Shown: positions 9,305 to 18,267 of the stretch, piece after piece
How the letters are laid out: each line of letters starts with the position of its first letter
Position numbering within the stretch: the stretch's first letter is position 1
NCBI GenBank assembly: GCA_003427395.1
Contig: BFEA01000005.1
Coordinates: 1,963,149-1,985,822, forward strand
DNA length: 22,674 bases
Reading direction: 5' to 3'
Source: Chara braunii
Taxonomy: Eukaryota > Streptophyta > Charophyceae > Charales > Characeae
Program-made: the position numbers and the translations under genes
The notes under the pieces: model-generated
The model's database searches: none
What the model was told of the DNA's origin: nothing
What the model saw: only the letters and a program-made list of their open reading frames with translations

Positions 9305-9588
9305 TTATGCCCTATGTAAGTTGGGTATAAAGGAATAAATCATTGAAAGACTATGCACTATTGTTTGATAAATTGACTTTGGGATGGTGAGAGTACTTAC
9401 CTTTGTGGTTTGACCTGCATGTGACTGAGTGAGATCACTACTTAGTCTGACTTTCAGTTGATAGGTAGTTGCTTTAGTTGCTCGCCACGTGCTAGAGCCA
9501 TAGGAGTTAGTTTCAATTTCTGCATTTTCTCAGCTAAGTTTTTTTTTCCTTAAATTAAGTTCTGCATTTTTTTGGATCTTTTGTTATA
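9305..9588. other. AT-rich spacer, no gene
   Basis: No coding region or repeat is recognised. A minus-strand donor-like AAAGGTAAGT lies at about 9392-9401. T-rich runs lie near 9539-9572, just before the tandem structured units begin. Confidence 0.45.
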
Positions 9589-9685
9589 CTTGGTCTTGTA
9601 TAAATCTTGGTAAGTCACTTTCTCTACGGCAAGCGCTGCCGAAATTTCTACAAAACCAAGGAGTTAGTCAGATTTTGTTTTTTCA
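9589..9685. repeat. Tandem structured unit A1
   Basis: First of five related units. CTTGG (9589-9593) pairs with CCAAG (9656-9660), TTGTA (9596-9600) with TACAA (9649-9653), and AAAT with ATTT further in. An apical CGGCA/TGCCG hairpin (9627-9641) has loop AGCGC. A conserved GGAGTTAG tail follows. Confidence 0.75.
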
Positions 9686-9710
9686 AAATTGAACTTGTCT
9701 GACTTTTATG

Positions 9711-9795
9711 ACTTAGTAAAATTTTGGAGAGTCTCATTTTCTAAAGGAAGTGTTGTTCGAATTTTTGCTAATTCAAGGAGTTAGACAAAATTGGA
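9711..9795. repeat. Tandem structured unit B1
   Basis: TTAGTAAAA (9713-9721) pairs with TTTTGCTAA (9763-9771) with one T-G wobble. The middle retains the CTAAAGGAAGTGTTG motif and the unit ends AAGGAGTTAGACAAAATTGG. Confidence 0.7.
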
Positions 9796-9827
9796 CCTTA
9801 AGAAGTCAAAGTCATTTCTATTATGAA

Positions 9828-9921
9828 CTTAACCTTGTATAAATCTTGGAATAACACTTTCTCTACGGGAAGCGCTGTCGAAATTTCTACAAATCTAAGG
9901 AGTCAGTTAGATTTTGTCTTA
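9828..9921. repeat. Tandem structured unit A2
   Basis: A close copy of A1 starting 239 bp downstream. CTTA (9828-9831) pairs with TAAG (9896-9899), and TTGTA (9835-9839) with TACAA (9888-9892). Relative to A1, a G-C pair in the outer stem is replaced by an A-T pair. It contains the CTACGGGAAGCGCTG core. Confidence 0.75.
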
Positions 9922-9946
9922 GTTGGACTCGAGGTTTGCATATCTG

Positions 9947-10033
9947 ACTTAGTAAAAATTTGGAAAGCCTTCTTTTCTAAAGGGAGTGCTGCCCAAAGTT
10001 TTACTAATTCAGGGAGTTAGACAAAATTTGGCT
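9947..10033. repeat. Tandem structured unit B2
   Basis: A copy of B1. TTAGTAAAA (9949-9957) pairs perfectly with TTTTACTAA (9999-10007), where B1 has a wobble. The core is AAAGGGAGTGCTGCCC, followed by GGGAGTTAGACAAAATTTGG. Confidence 0.75.
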
Positions 10034-10071
10034 TTCCAGATTTAAAGTTTCATTTTTTTTTTCTTCATATT

Positions 10072-10150
10072 TTGGTTATTATAAATTCTAGAAAGACGTT
10101 TTTCCTGCGGGAAGCGTTGCCGAAAGTTTCTTAGTTTAGAGGAGTTAGAT
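10072..10150. repeat. Tandem structured unit A3 (diverged)
   Basis: Retains TATAAATTC, the GCGGGAAGCGTTGCCGAAA core and the GAGGAGTTAG tail. The outer stem of A1/A2 is not preserved, but CTAGAAA (10088-10094) can pair with TTTCTTAG (10127-10134) with one bulge. Confidence 0.6.
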
Positions 10151-10159
10151 TATATTATG

Positions 10160-10911
10160 ATAGGTGACATGTCTGACAATCCACTCAGTATAAATGAGAT
10201 TCTGTCAAAGGTCTACCTTTTCATTAGACACTGACCTAAAGGTAGACTCAGGATTAGTTAAGTATAATAATTTTTGGTGAGGTCGTGATTATGATGATTA
10301 TTCTCGATTTAGACTGATAGATTCAACTTGGGGATTGACCTGTCCTGTGTTACAAGTCCTCTTGAACGTTTGATTCGAAACCAGCACTAGATTCAGCTTG
10401 ATCCTACGAGGATCATCTTCTGTTATCACTGGTAACAGGTCGGTTGCCGATTCGTCGGTTTACGATTCAACTTCAATCCACTCTTGCCACTCAACCTAAA
10501 AGTTTTAGCCCTGTGGTTTGAAATGTTTCATTGTGTTTTTACCCGAACTTTAATGAATGACCATTTAACAAAGGTAATGGGTATTTTATTCCTGGAAGGG
10601 TGCGCTAAGGTTGAGGTTTGTGTGGCTAAAGCAAAGGGTGTGAGTGCAGAGAACGGTTGAAGTTGACCCCGTGTAGTGTATGAACTTTTGGTTGAATCTT
10701 TGATGTGATTGCATGTACGTTTGGTGTTTCGGACTTTTGATTTGACTGCCTGCGATCATATACATATATATGACTGAGAGGAGGCTCACTGTGAATGTGA
10801 GAAATGATCGTCACATAATTATAATCTTTATATATATGTAAATACATATGTCTTGGGTGTTTTGTGCGACCTACTGTGACCGCGCGTAAGAGTTGAACAA
10901 ATTATGTTTTT
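10160..10911. other. No recognisable gene; several small hairpins
   Basis: GTCTACCTTT (10211-10220) pairs perfectly with AAAGGTAGAC (10238-10247) across a 17-nt loop. Shorter stems follow at 10400-10414 and 10420-10438. Open frames here are at most 73 codons and on the minus strand only. No repeat family links them to the upstream units. Confidence 0.5.
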
Positions 10912-10964
10912 TTTAGAGAAAAGGGAGAATCTGTTTGTTTTCTTTAGAGAAAAGGGAGAATCTG
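10912..10964. repeat. 31-bp period direct duplication
   Basis: The 22-bp word beginning TTTAGAGAAAAGGGAG occurs at 10912-10933 and again at 10943-10964, a two-copy tandem duplication with T-rich linkers. Confidence 0.9.
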
Positions 10965-11519
10965 ATAGTTGGACGTTGTTTTTTTTACGTTGTTGTCCGT
11001 GGCAGCCGTCAAAGTCAAACCCCTTGATTTCTCTCCAGACCCTGGATGATGGAGTTGGTCTCAAGGGCGATAAGAGAGACGATTGCCACCATAGGTATGA
11101 ACCTGCGTACCACCCACTCTTCGCAGGGTGCAAAAAAGGGTGTGGTTCTCAACCGCACTTGGCGATTGTCCAGCGTCGAGAGATCAATCCCTCAAGGCGT
11201 GTGTCAACCGACACTTGAGTGTCGAATGCGACCCTTGAGATTAACGAGGACCGCATGAGTATGGGTACTACATAGTACGCCATCATTGTGACTGCTTGCG
11301 TATGCTTGCATTGCAAGTCGATATGATTTAGTCCTGCGTCCGTGCGGTTTTATACTAAAGTCTCGCGCGTGACGTCTATCTGATTTCCGCGCCGGAGAGT
11401 TATGGGATGACTACTAAGGGACTAGGAGTGTTGTCGCGTTGTTTGTTTTGTGTCGTTTCGTGTATATGTATGTATGTGGTTTTTTATTTTTATGTTCTTT
11501 AGAGTGGTGTGCGCGTGGA
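10965..11519. other. No recognisable gene before the gap
   Basis: Moderately GC-rich sequence carries overlapping open frames on both strands (10904-11218 plus, 10828-11133 minus, 11046-11258 plus). None has a recognisable motif. Beyond 11440 the DNA becomes T/G-rich low complexity. Confidence 0.45.
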
Positions 11520-11538
11520 GTGTGGGATGCGTCCTAGT
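11520..11538. repeat. Gap-flanking direct repeat, left copy
   Basis: GTGTGGGATGCGTCCTAGT ends exactly at the first N. The identical 19-mer lies at 11603-11621, beyond the gap. The similarity extends about five bases further left with one mismatch. Confidence 0.9.
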
Positions 11539-11563
11539 NNNNNNNNNNNNNNNNNNNNNNNNN
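11539..11563. other. Assembly gap (25 N)
   Basis: A run of 25 N characters. The true length is unknown. Any open frame crossing it is meaningless. Confidence 0.99.
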
Positions 11564-11583
11564 TTTTTTTTTTTTTTTTTTTT
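11564..11583. repeat. Poly-T tract at gap edge
   Basis: Twenty T residues immediately follow the gap. This is a likely reason for the assembly break. Confidence 0.95.
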
Positions 11584-11602
11584 CGAGTGAAGTATGTGTG
11601 GT

Positions 11603-11621
11603 GTGTGGGATGCGTCCTAGT
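11603..11621. repeat. Gap-flanking direct repeat, right copy
   Basis: Exact copy of 11520-11538. Either a genuine short tandem duplication of 83 bp or more, or the same locus represented twice by unmerged contig ends. Confidence 0.9.
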
Positions 11622-14244
11622 CAACTGGCGACGAGTTGCGCTTGGGACCTCAACCCCCCAAGATGTCGGTTCGCGTGCGGGTCCGATAGAGGCGTAATAC
11701 CGTGCGTACCCTCTATGCTACATCGTACGAGAAACGCCCTCGGCTGGCCTATCTCTGCGATTGCACATGATTAGCTTTCGTATTGTGGACTGATAGCTTG
11801 GCGGGGATACACCCACCGAAGGGAGGCGACAGCTTCCGCAAGATGGAGGTAAGTCGTGGCTCGCGTAGGCCCTATGCTATTATAGGGGCTCACGTCGAGG
11901 TATGGATGACGCACTCGGCCGAAGCGACTTGTGGAAGCTCCATTATGTATTCACGACGAGGATAAGACCAACTCCTGTGTGACGCGGCCGGGACGGTCCT
12001 GCCCTGCCTTGTGCGGTGTCGGACCAATGTGCTCGACAGGTGACGTCATTGTCGGGGATAACAGTTGCCTACTGTTGTCCTTGGTGGAACGACATCCGGG
12101 TATGGGAATGTGAGAACTAGGCAAACTAAGAAGTTTGTTTGGACTCTTACGGGTAATCGATTGAAAGTGCTGGATAGAAAGTGAATGAGGGTTGATTATA
12201 CGATTTGGTTTTGTTTGATGCTGTAAGGATGGCTCGAGAGTGGTAAGCGTTTTGACTGTGCACTCACGTAGTCTAACTGGCATGGTAGTGGTCGAAGTTG
12301 GTGTCCTTTGTGACCCTGATTGTTGACGGGCTTGGACGGTGCTTTGCATAATTGACATGGCTAAGGTGAGATGAGGAGGTATCAACGTGGCTAAGCGCGA
12401 TTATTGTGGAAGTTGACCTTATAAGGTACCTATTATGGCTAAAAGAGTTACCTGAGTGGTCAAGAGAGAGATAGGGTACTTTGGCTTTAGAGGTCGAGGA
12501 TCAGCAAGGGAGCCTATTACGTTAAAAGTCATCGAGGGACTTTGTGGAGAGTTAGGCTAAGGACGCTGAAAGTCTTTATGAACATGGATAGAGATCCTTG
12601 AGATGAGTTCTAAGTAGTTGATCAAGTTATATAGTCATGGGAGTATGAGGTCTGTCCCACATGATGTGCTTGAACTAGACGTATGAGATGGCAGATAGGT
12701 GCAAGGGATGCCGCGTTATGACCTCACTGGAAGTGACTACTGGACGTAGTAGGTTTGCATAATATCTTATTTGCGAGAAAGATATCTGATTCTAAGGGTA
12801 GTTGGAGTAGCAGTGAAAGGGGCTAACACTTAGACTATATTGCTTACTTTTGATAGGGCAGCAAGATGTAGTCGACATTAGACCTTCGCTCGAATCTTTC
12901 CAGGTTTAGACCATCTCCCTGAATTTATAAAGCCGAAACTAAGGACTTGAGGCTATCTCTCTAAGGGCATTACTTGAGTTATGTGATCGAACTCATTTAT
13001 GTATGCCAGATCTAATGTAAGTAAGTCTGTCTAGTGTCTGATTATATGAGGTTGTGTGATTGACGTTATCTTATGATTATCTCTTCCGGGAATGTTTTTG
13101 CATTGGCTATTTATTTGAGGTATGTATTTGAATTTATTGGTCTGTAAGGATTTATATGAACGTCTCAAGTCCGTTTATTGACTTATGACTGTCTGTTAAA
13201 GTTTATGCATTTGGATTGCTCTTCAAAGAGGGGTAGAAGCATTGTGCAGAATCCACGTCTGATACAAGTTCAGAGGTGAATGGAGTGACCACTTCCTTGG
13301 GATAAGTTCTTCTCAGGGAATAGTCAATGTGTGAGGTGTACCCCAAGGAAGGTTGCAATCTTATGTTATTGTTCCCATGAGAGATGACTTTGAAGAAGTT
13401 ATAATTTTGTCTTATAGGTAGTAGTGAGGCCCACGCTGGAACTTTGTTTTTATCCTCGGTGATAAAACGACAACACTACTACTGAATAGGAGGAAAGTGT
13501 TTGAGCCTTGCCAAATCATGACCTATGAGGGAAGCAACTACTATATGCCGCAGAAAGGTAGGGGGTGAATCCCCAACTATTTTTGTATCAAGTGCGTTCA
13601 CCAGCACAGAACGGGATAGTAGATCGTGAAGCGTGTGGGGTGAGGTTGTTTACTTTGTCGGTAGGGGTCTGCAAGGAGCAAGTGTTGGAATCTGAGGGAG
13701 AAGCGGTGAGGTTTGGTCCTTGAGCGGGGCTCAGGGATTTGAGATGCTATCCATTCTGAAAAGGATTACACTGCCCCTCGCCACAGTATACTTTTGTCAA
13801 AGCTATGAAAGTAAAATGTGGTACTCTCGTTGGTATTATGTCTGAGAGTGCTAATTGTTAGCGGCTTTATCTTTGATCATAACGTATCGATCATATGAAA
13901 TGTCTGTTGATATAAACTTATTATGAAGTATTTGTATGTGCTTTGGATAAGTGACTAGCTGGTACATAATACGTTTTGTTGTTATTAAAAATTATTGATG
14001 TCAGATTATCAAGGTGATATATCATTTTTTTCAGGAGTAAATATTGTTATGAATTTTGATATCTATGAATGTGCTATTATTTTGGTATATTACCATTATT
14101 ATTTTCTCTAAGCTGGGTGGTCATAAACACTGGAAATGATGCATTTTAGTGAAAGATAATTTGAGGCTAAGGCCTTAGAGATAGAGGTTCTAAGACGTGA
14201 CTGTTAGCATTGTAACGAAAGACGTATGTTGGACGTTTTTTCTA
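11622..14244. other. No recognisable gene (about 2.6 kb)
   Basis: Moderate GC to about 12100, then increasingly AT-rich with dense stops. The largest frame (11951-12385, minus, 144 codons) is rich in S, T, P and Q and is not recognised. A GGAGGTAAGT donor-like site lies at 11845-11854 on the plus strand. Given the gag-like remains downstream, this could contain the 5' untranslated region or LTR of that element, but I found no terminal repeat or primer-binding site. Confidence 0.45.
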
Positions 14245-14283
14245 TAATGGGCAGAACCCAGACCAGAGCGAAGGCAACTAAGG

Positions 14284-14958
14284 ATGCCTGATGCTAGTAA
14301 AGATCCCAATGTGACCTTGCCGATCAGGAAGGAAGATGGGTTTGGGATATCCTTGCCAATGCGAGTCAAGGAAGGAGAATATATCTCTTCCTGGTGGGGT
14401 GCATCGATAGACAAGGGTATTTTCGTCTGGATTGAGTCTGGCTTTGATGATGACCGAGAGTGTGCGATCGTGAATGTGACCTTATACGCCCCACCATCAT
14501 TTTGGATCTTGCATGGGATTGAGTTGACACTTGGGCACGAAAGCCTGCTCGCAAGGCCCTTAAGGATAGCTGAGGGAGCAGCAGCGAAGTGGGCGAGTGA
14601 CAAGGTCCAGGAAGGAGAAGAGCAGGTGGTGACCCGTGTAGAGGTCGAGCGTGCCAAATAGTTTGCACTTCCCTCAACCCCATTGCGAATTCTCTTGCCC
14701 CAGTTCCTGATAGAAAAATACTTTGGGGGACAGGCAAGGGTGGAGGCCGCAGCAGAGGTCGCTTTGAGGACGCGAGCGTGGGGATATGCGAGGTACCCGT
14801 GCGAGTTCATATATGGCCTGTACCTGGACCAAAGGTGTATGCCTTATTGTCAAGGGCTTAGGAATATGGTCAATATTGTTGATGCCTATGTTGACTCCCA
14901 CGATCCGGATGAAAGGGCTGCAGATTGGGACGAGATTCGGGCGGTAGTGGGCCGATAG
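14284..14958 (+). pseudogene. Retroelement-associated ORF split by one TAG
   Basis: Two open stretches in one frame (14284-14658 and 14662-14958) are separated only by a TAG at 14659-14661, together about 223 sense codons. The first piece has charged and aromatic residues, including SSWWGASIDKGIFVWIESGF and GHESLLARPLRIAEGAAAKW. The second includes EVALRTRAWGYARYPCEFIY and ends DERAADWDEIRAVVGR. The balanced, tryptophan-containing composition looks genuinely coding. The frame is open upstream to a TAA at 14245-14247, and an ATG in another frame at 14247 gives a short basic peptide that a one-base shift would join to this frame. I do not recognise a domain. Its position about 350 bp before a gag-like ORF on the same strand suggests a shared, decayed element. 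A 206-codon minus-strand frame (14190-14810) overlaps it but is serine-rich and looks like an antisense shadow. Stop readthrough is possible but unsupported. Confidence 0.5.
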
Positions 14959-15302
14959 AGAGTACCCCCGTACTCTGCCAAGCGCGACTTTCATAGGCAT
15001 GTTTACAACCACTTTGCTATGTGATATGAGTGCAAGGGTCAGTGATATTTGTAGCCTCGATTACTATCTGCCTAAGGATGACTTTGAAAGCTCTGCCTGT
15101 GTGGGATGTATATTGTTTAAAGTACCCTCAAATTTAGAGCAGAGGTGACTAAACGTTCAAGGTCTTGTTGTGTGGAACAAGAAAGGAGCTAGTGGGACTT
15201 GAGTATTAGCAGCTTTACTAGTTCTTTTTGGTTTTAAGTTTTCTTGCGTTTACAACTTAATGACCCATTGCTTGTCATGATTGTCAGACCGGTACCCACA
15301 TC
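14959..15302 (+). other. Spacer between the two retroelement-like ORFs
   Basis: About 340 bp without an open frame of note. It is T-rich near 15216-15250. It may be a degraded continuation of coding sequence or an untranslated spacer. Confidence 0.4.
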
Positions 15303-16211
15303 ATGGCTGAGGAGAGTGGTTTTGCCAAGGTCCTGCTTTGGAGGAGTTCATGCCTCACAAAGGTGTTGCTGTGCGAGTCGGGCCACGACTCAATGACCTC
15401 GGATCTCGGAGCCCTGCTGTTCCAAGGGAGAAACTTGTCTAGTTTTCTCCACGCTTATCATAAGTTTAGTCTCGCAATGATGTGGGACGAAAGAACCATG
15501 TCAAGTATGTTACCACTCTTCGTTTGTGAAAGTCTGAGCGAGGAGGTAAACATTTTCGTGATAAAGTCGCGGACATGGAGGGAGCTCGAGGGCTTTCTGA
15601 GGAGGAGATTTCGAGAAGGAGGCGATGTCACTCGACATCACGCAGCCCTTCAAATTGCATCAGTTGTTGAAGACGTGTCAGCACAAGAACAGGTAATTGA
15701 CGAGCAGAGAAAGACTCGGATATTAGAAGAGAGAATTACGCAGTTAGAGGAAGTTAGAAGAGGCAAGCGGAAGGCTCCGGGAGACATATGGGATGAGCCA
15801 GGAGGCAGAGATGAAGATAAGATGGAGGATGATGGACCTAACCCCCTCCACCACACGAGGATCTGGAGGAAGTGGCCTGATGCTCGAGGAAGTGGAAGAA
15901 GAGAGAGAGGCGATCAGAGGAAGGAGCGTGAGCGCCGTAACCTAGCGAAAACCCTGCAAAAAGGGAAGAATCGAGCTCAGGTGGATTCAGACGAAAGAGG
16001 TGGCTTTGGAGGGAAGAAAGCAGGTTGGGAAAAAGACACTCGCAGATATTGTACCAAGGAATGACACATTATAAAGTTTTGTCATGAATGAAGGGTCGAT
16101 GGAGCGAATGGTCTAATAAGAACGAATATTGAAGGAGATGTATTTGACAGGGATGGGGAGTATATTAACCCAACTATCCCTAGGGGAACACGGAAAGAGG
16201 CTTTGCGATGA
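15303..16211 (+). pseudogene. LTR-retrotransposon gag-like ORF, decayed
   Basis: A 253-codon ORF starts at ATG 15303 and stops at TGA 16062-16064. Residues about 39-105 look like a gag capsid core, with FQGRNLSSFLHAYHKF and, later, TWRELEGFLRRRF. Residues about 124-153 form a charged heptad-like coiled coil, 163-178 are acidic, and 185-245 are very basic. In the same frame, readable sequence continues past the stop: cysteines at 16050-16052 and 16080-16082 and a histidine at 16065-16067 have CCHC zinc-knuckle spacing (C-x4-H-x4-C). The expected first cysteine is an arginine codon (CGC, 16041-16043), and the TGA at 16062 replaces the residue before the histidine. Further in-frame TGAs lie at 16089 and 16209. 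Between them INPTIPRGTRKEALR still reads well. No protease, reverse transcriptase or integrase follows; non-coding sequence and then satellite begin instead. The gag assignment rests on architecture, not a search. Confidence 0.6.
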
Positions 16212-16684
16212 GATGGAGCATCAAGTACTGCATCCTGAACGTGGTTGTGGAGAAGGAGAGTTTGTGTGAGAAACAGACTACAAGTATAAGCGAGAAATCC
16301 TAATTATGTAGCTGCTATAAATAGCACAAGGTACAAAGGGAAGGGGTTTCGTAATAATGGTCCGGTAAGATAACCTGAGTTGCAGGCGGGAGGAACCCTA
16401 ATAGAGCGGTTGTATATTTGGTGTATGTTCGGACTGTCTCAAATCGCGTTACGAAAATATCGCCAGCGGATGGAACAAGAAGTGGTTTTAAGAACATCGT
16501 TATATAATGAAAACTTATTTCACTAGACCTGTCGTTGAGAGAAGAAGAGATGAGACCTACTTCCTGTCTAGGTCGAAATGGTCATACATGTGTAAGACAC
16601 TCGCGGTTAACGGGTACCGAAAATTCCACTGAATGAAGCAAAGAATCTTGCAAAGAAATATGGATATTTTCGTCAAAGATGATG
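16212..16684. other. No recognisable gene between gag remnant and repeats
   Basis: AT-leaning sequence with only 60-codon minus-strand frames. No pol domain can be read in any plus frame, so the element is truncated or too degraded here. Confidence 0.45.
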
Positions 16685-16808
16685 CCTTATTCGTTGTGTA
16701 TAAAATCTCATCCGTTAAAGATCCATACTTATTCCTCAAGGAAAAACCTTATTCGTTTTGTATAAATTCTCGTCCGTTAAAGATCCATACTTATTCCTTA
16801 AGGAAAAA
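16685..16808. repeat. Two-copy 62-bp tandem duplication
   Basis: 16685-16746 and 16747-16808 are near-identical copies. Both share TTATTCGTT, CCGTTAAAGATCCATACTTA and an AAGGAAAAA end, with a few substitutions. The duplication lies about 25 bp before the satellite array. Confidence 0.9.
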
Positions 16809-17120
16809 AACTAAGTGGACGGACAAGCCACTTGTCGTTTTGAGTTGTTTGTCCCTCTAACCCTAGAACCTCCTTTGCTTTCTTTGAATATTTTCAGCCC
16901 GGAGTTTTTTTTTTTTTCTCCGCCTACATAGTCTTTTTGAGTTGCCCGTCCCTCTTCCCCTAGGCTTTTCTTTGCTTTCGCCGAAAAACAGAGCCCGGAG
17001 TTTTTTTTTTTTCTCCGTCTACTTAGTCGTTTTGAGTTCCATGTCCCTGTACCCCTAGACTTTTCTTTCCTTTCGCCGAAAAACAAAGCCGGGAGTTTTT
17101 TTTTTTCTCCGTCTGCTTAG

Positions 17121-17162
17121 TCGTTTTGAGATGAGTTTTCTTTTTTTTCTCCGTCTACTTAG
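17121..17162. repeat. Truncated satellite monomer (42 bp)
   Basis: Here the monomer retains only its first ten bases and then jumps to the T tract, deleting about 54 bp of the central portion. It is the only monomer of this kind in the array and lies in the divergent left part. Confidence 0.85.
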
Positions 17163-17834
17163 TCGTTTTGAGTTGCCCGTCCCTCTGTCCCTAGGCCCTT
17201 CTTTGCTTTCGCAAAAAAATAGAGCCTGGAATTTTCTTTTTTTTCTCCGTCTACATAGTCGTTTTGAGTTGCCCATCCTCTGCCCCTACTCCCTTATTTG
17301 CTTTCTTCGAATATTTTAAGCCCGGAATTTTTTTTTTTTTTCTCTGTCTCCTTAGTCCTCTTGAGTTGCCTGTCCCTCTGCCCCTAGGTCCTTCTTTGAT
17401 TTCGCCAAAAAACAAAGCCTGGAGTTTTCTTTTTTTTCCCGTCTACTTAGTCGTTTTGAGTTACCCATCCCTCTCCCCCTAGACCCTTCTTTCCTTTCGC
17501 AAAAAAACAGAGCCGAAAGTTTTCTTTTTTTTCTCCGTCTACTTGATCATTTTGAGTTGCCCGTCCCTCTGCACGTAGGCCATTCTTTGCTTTCGCCGAA
17601 AAACAGAGCCCGGAGTTTCCTTTTTTTCCTCCGTCTACTTAGTCGTTTTCAGTTGGTCGTCCCTCTCCCCCTAGGCCCTTCTTTGCTTTCACCGAAAAAC
17701 AGAGCCCGAAGTTTTTTTTTTTTTTCTCCATCTATTTGTCGTTTTAAGTTGCCCGTCCCTCTGCCCCTAGGAACTTCTTTGTTTTCGCCGAAAAAAAGAG
17801 CCCGAATTTTTTTTTTTTTCTTACATCTACCTCG

Positions 17835-18243
17835 TCGTTTTGAGTTGCCCGTCCCTCTTCCCCTAGGCCCTTCTTTCCTTTCGCCGAAAAACACAGCCCA
17901 GAGTTTTCTTTTTTTTCTCCGTCTACTTAGTCGTTTTGAGTTCCCCGTCCCTCTGCACCTAGGCCCTTCGTTCCTTTCGCCGAAAAACAGAGCCCGAAGT
18001 TTTCTTTTTTTTCTCCGTCTACTTAGTCGTTTTAAGTTGCCCGTCCCTCTGCCCCTAGGCCCTTCTTTCCTTTCGCCGAAAAACAGTGCTCGAAGTTTGC
18101 TTTTTTTTCTCCGTCTACTTAATCGTTTTGAGTTGCCCGTCCCTGTGCCCCTAGGCCCCTTCTTTGCTTTCGCCGAAAAACAAGAGCCCGAAGTTTTCTT
18201 TTTTTTTCCGTCTACTTAGTCGTTTTGAGTTGCCCGTCCTCAG
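17835..18243. repeat. Right end of a diverged higher-order repeat copy
   Basis: Monomers starting at 17835, 17931, 18027, 18123 and 18220 match, in order, those starting at 19016, 19112, 19208, 19303 and 19399. Shared variants are a CTTCCCCTAGG start, a CTTCGTTCC monomer, a CAGTGC/TAGTGC monomer, and a CTAGGCCCCTTC monomer. This shows the higher-order pattern extends left of 18244. Confidence 0.75.
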
Positions 18244-18267
18244 TCGTTTTGAGTTGCCCGTCCCTCT
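18220..18267. repeat. 24-bp partial monomer duplication, copy 1
   Basis: The first 24 bases of a monomer (TCGTTTTGAG to CTCAG) at 18220-18243 are immediately followed by a new full monomer at 18244. Confidence 0.92.

Noticed and set aside
11509-11697. Open frame crossing the N gap
   Set aside because: It depends on unknown bases and a poly-T tract.
14190-14810. 206-codon minus-strand open frame over the TAG-split ORF
   Set aside because: Serine-rich with no recognisable features; the plus strand has the more protein-like composition and a gag-like neighbour. Some doubt remains.
17557-18219. 220-codon open frame on the plus strand
   Set aside because: It is satellite read in frame because the monomer is 96 bp. 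Frame is lost at neighbouring T tracts and it has no start context or domain.
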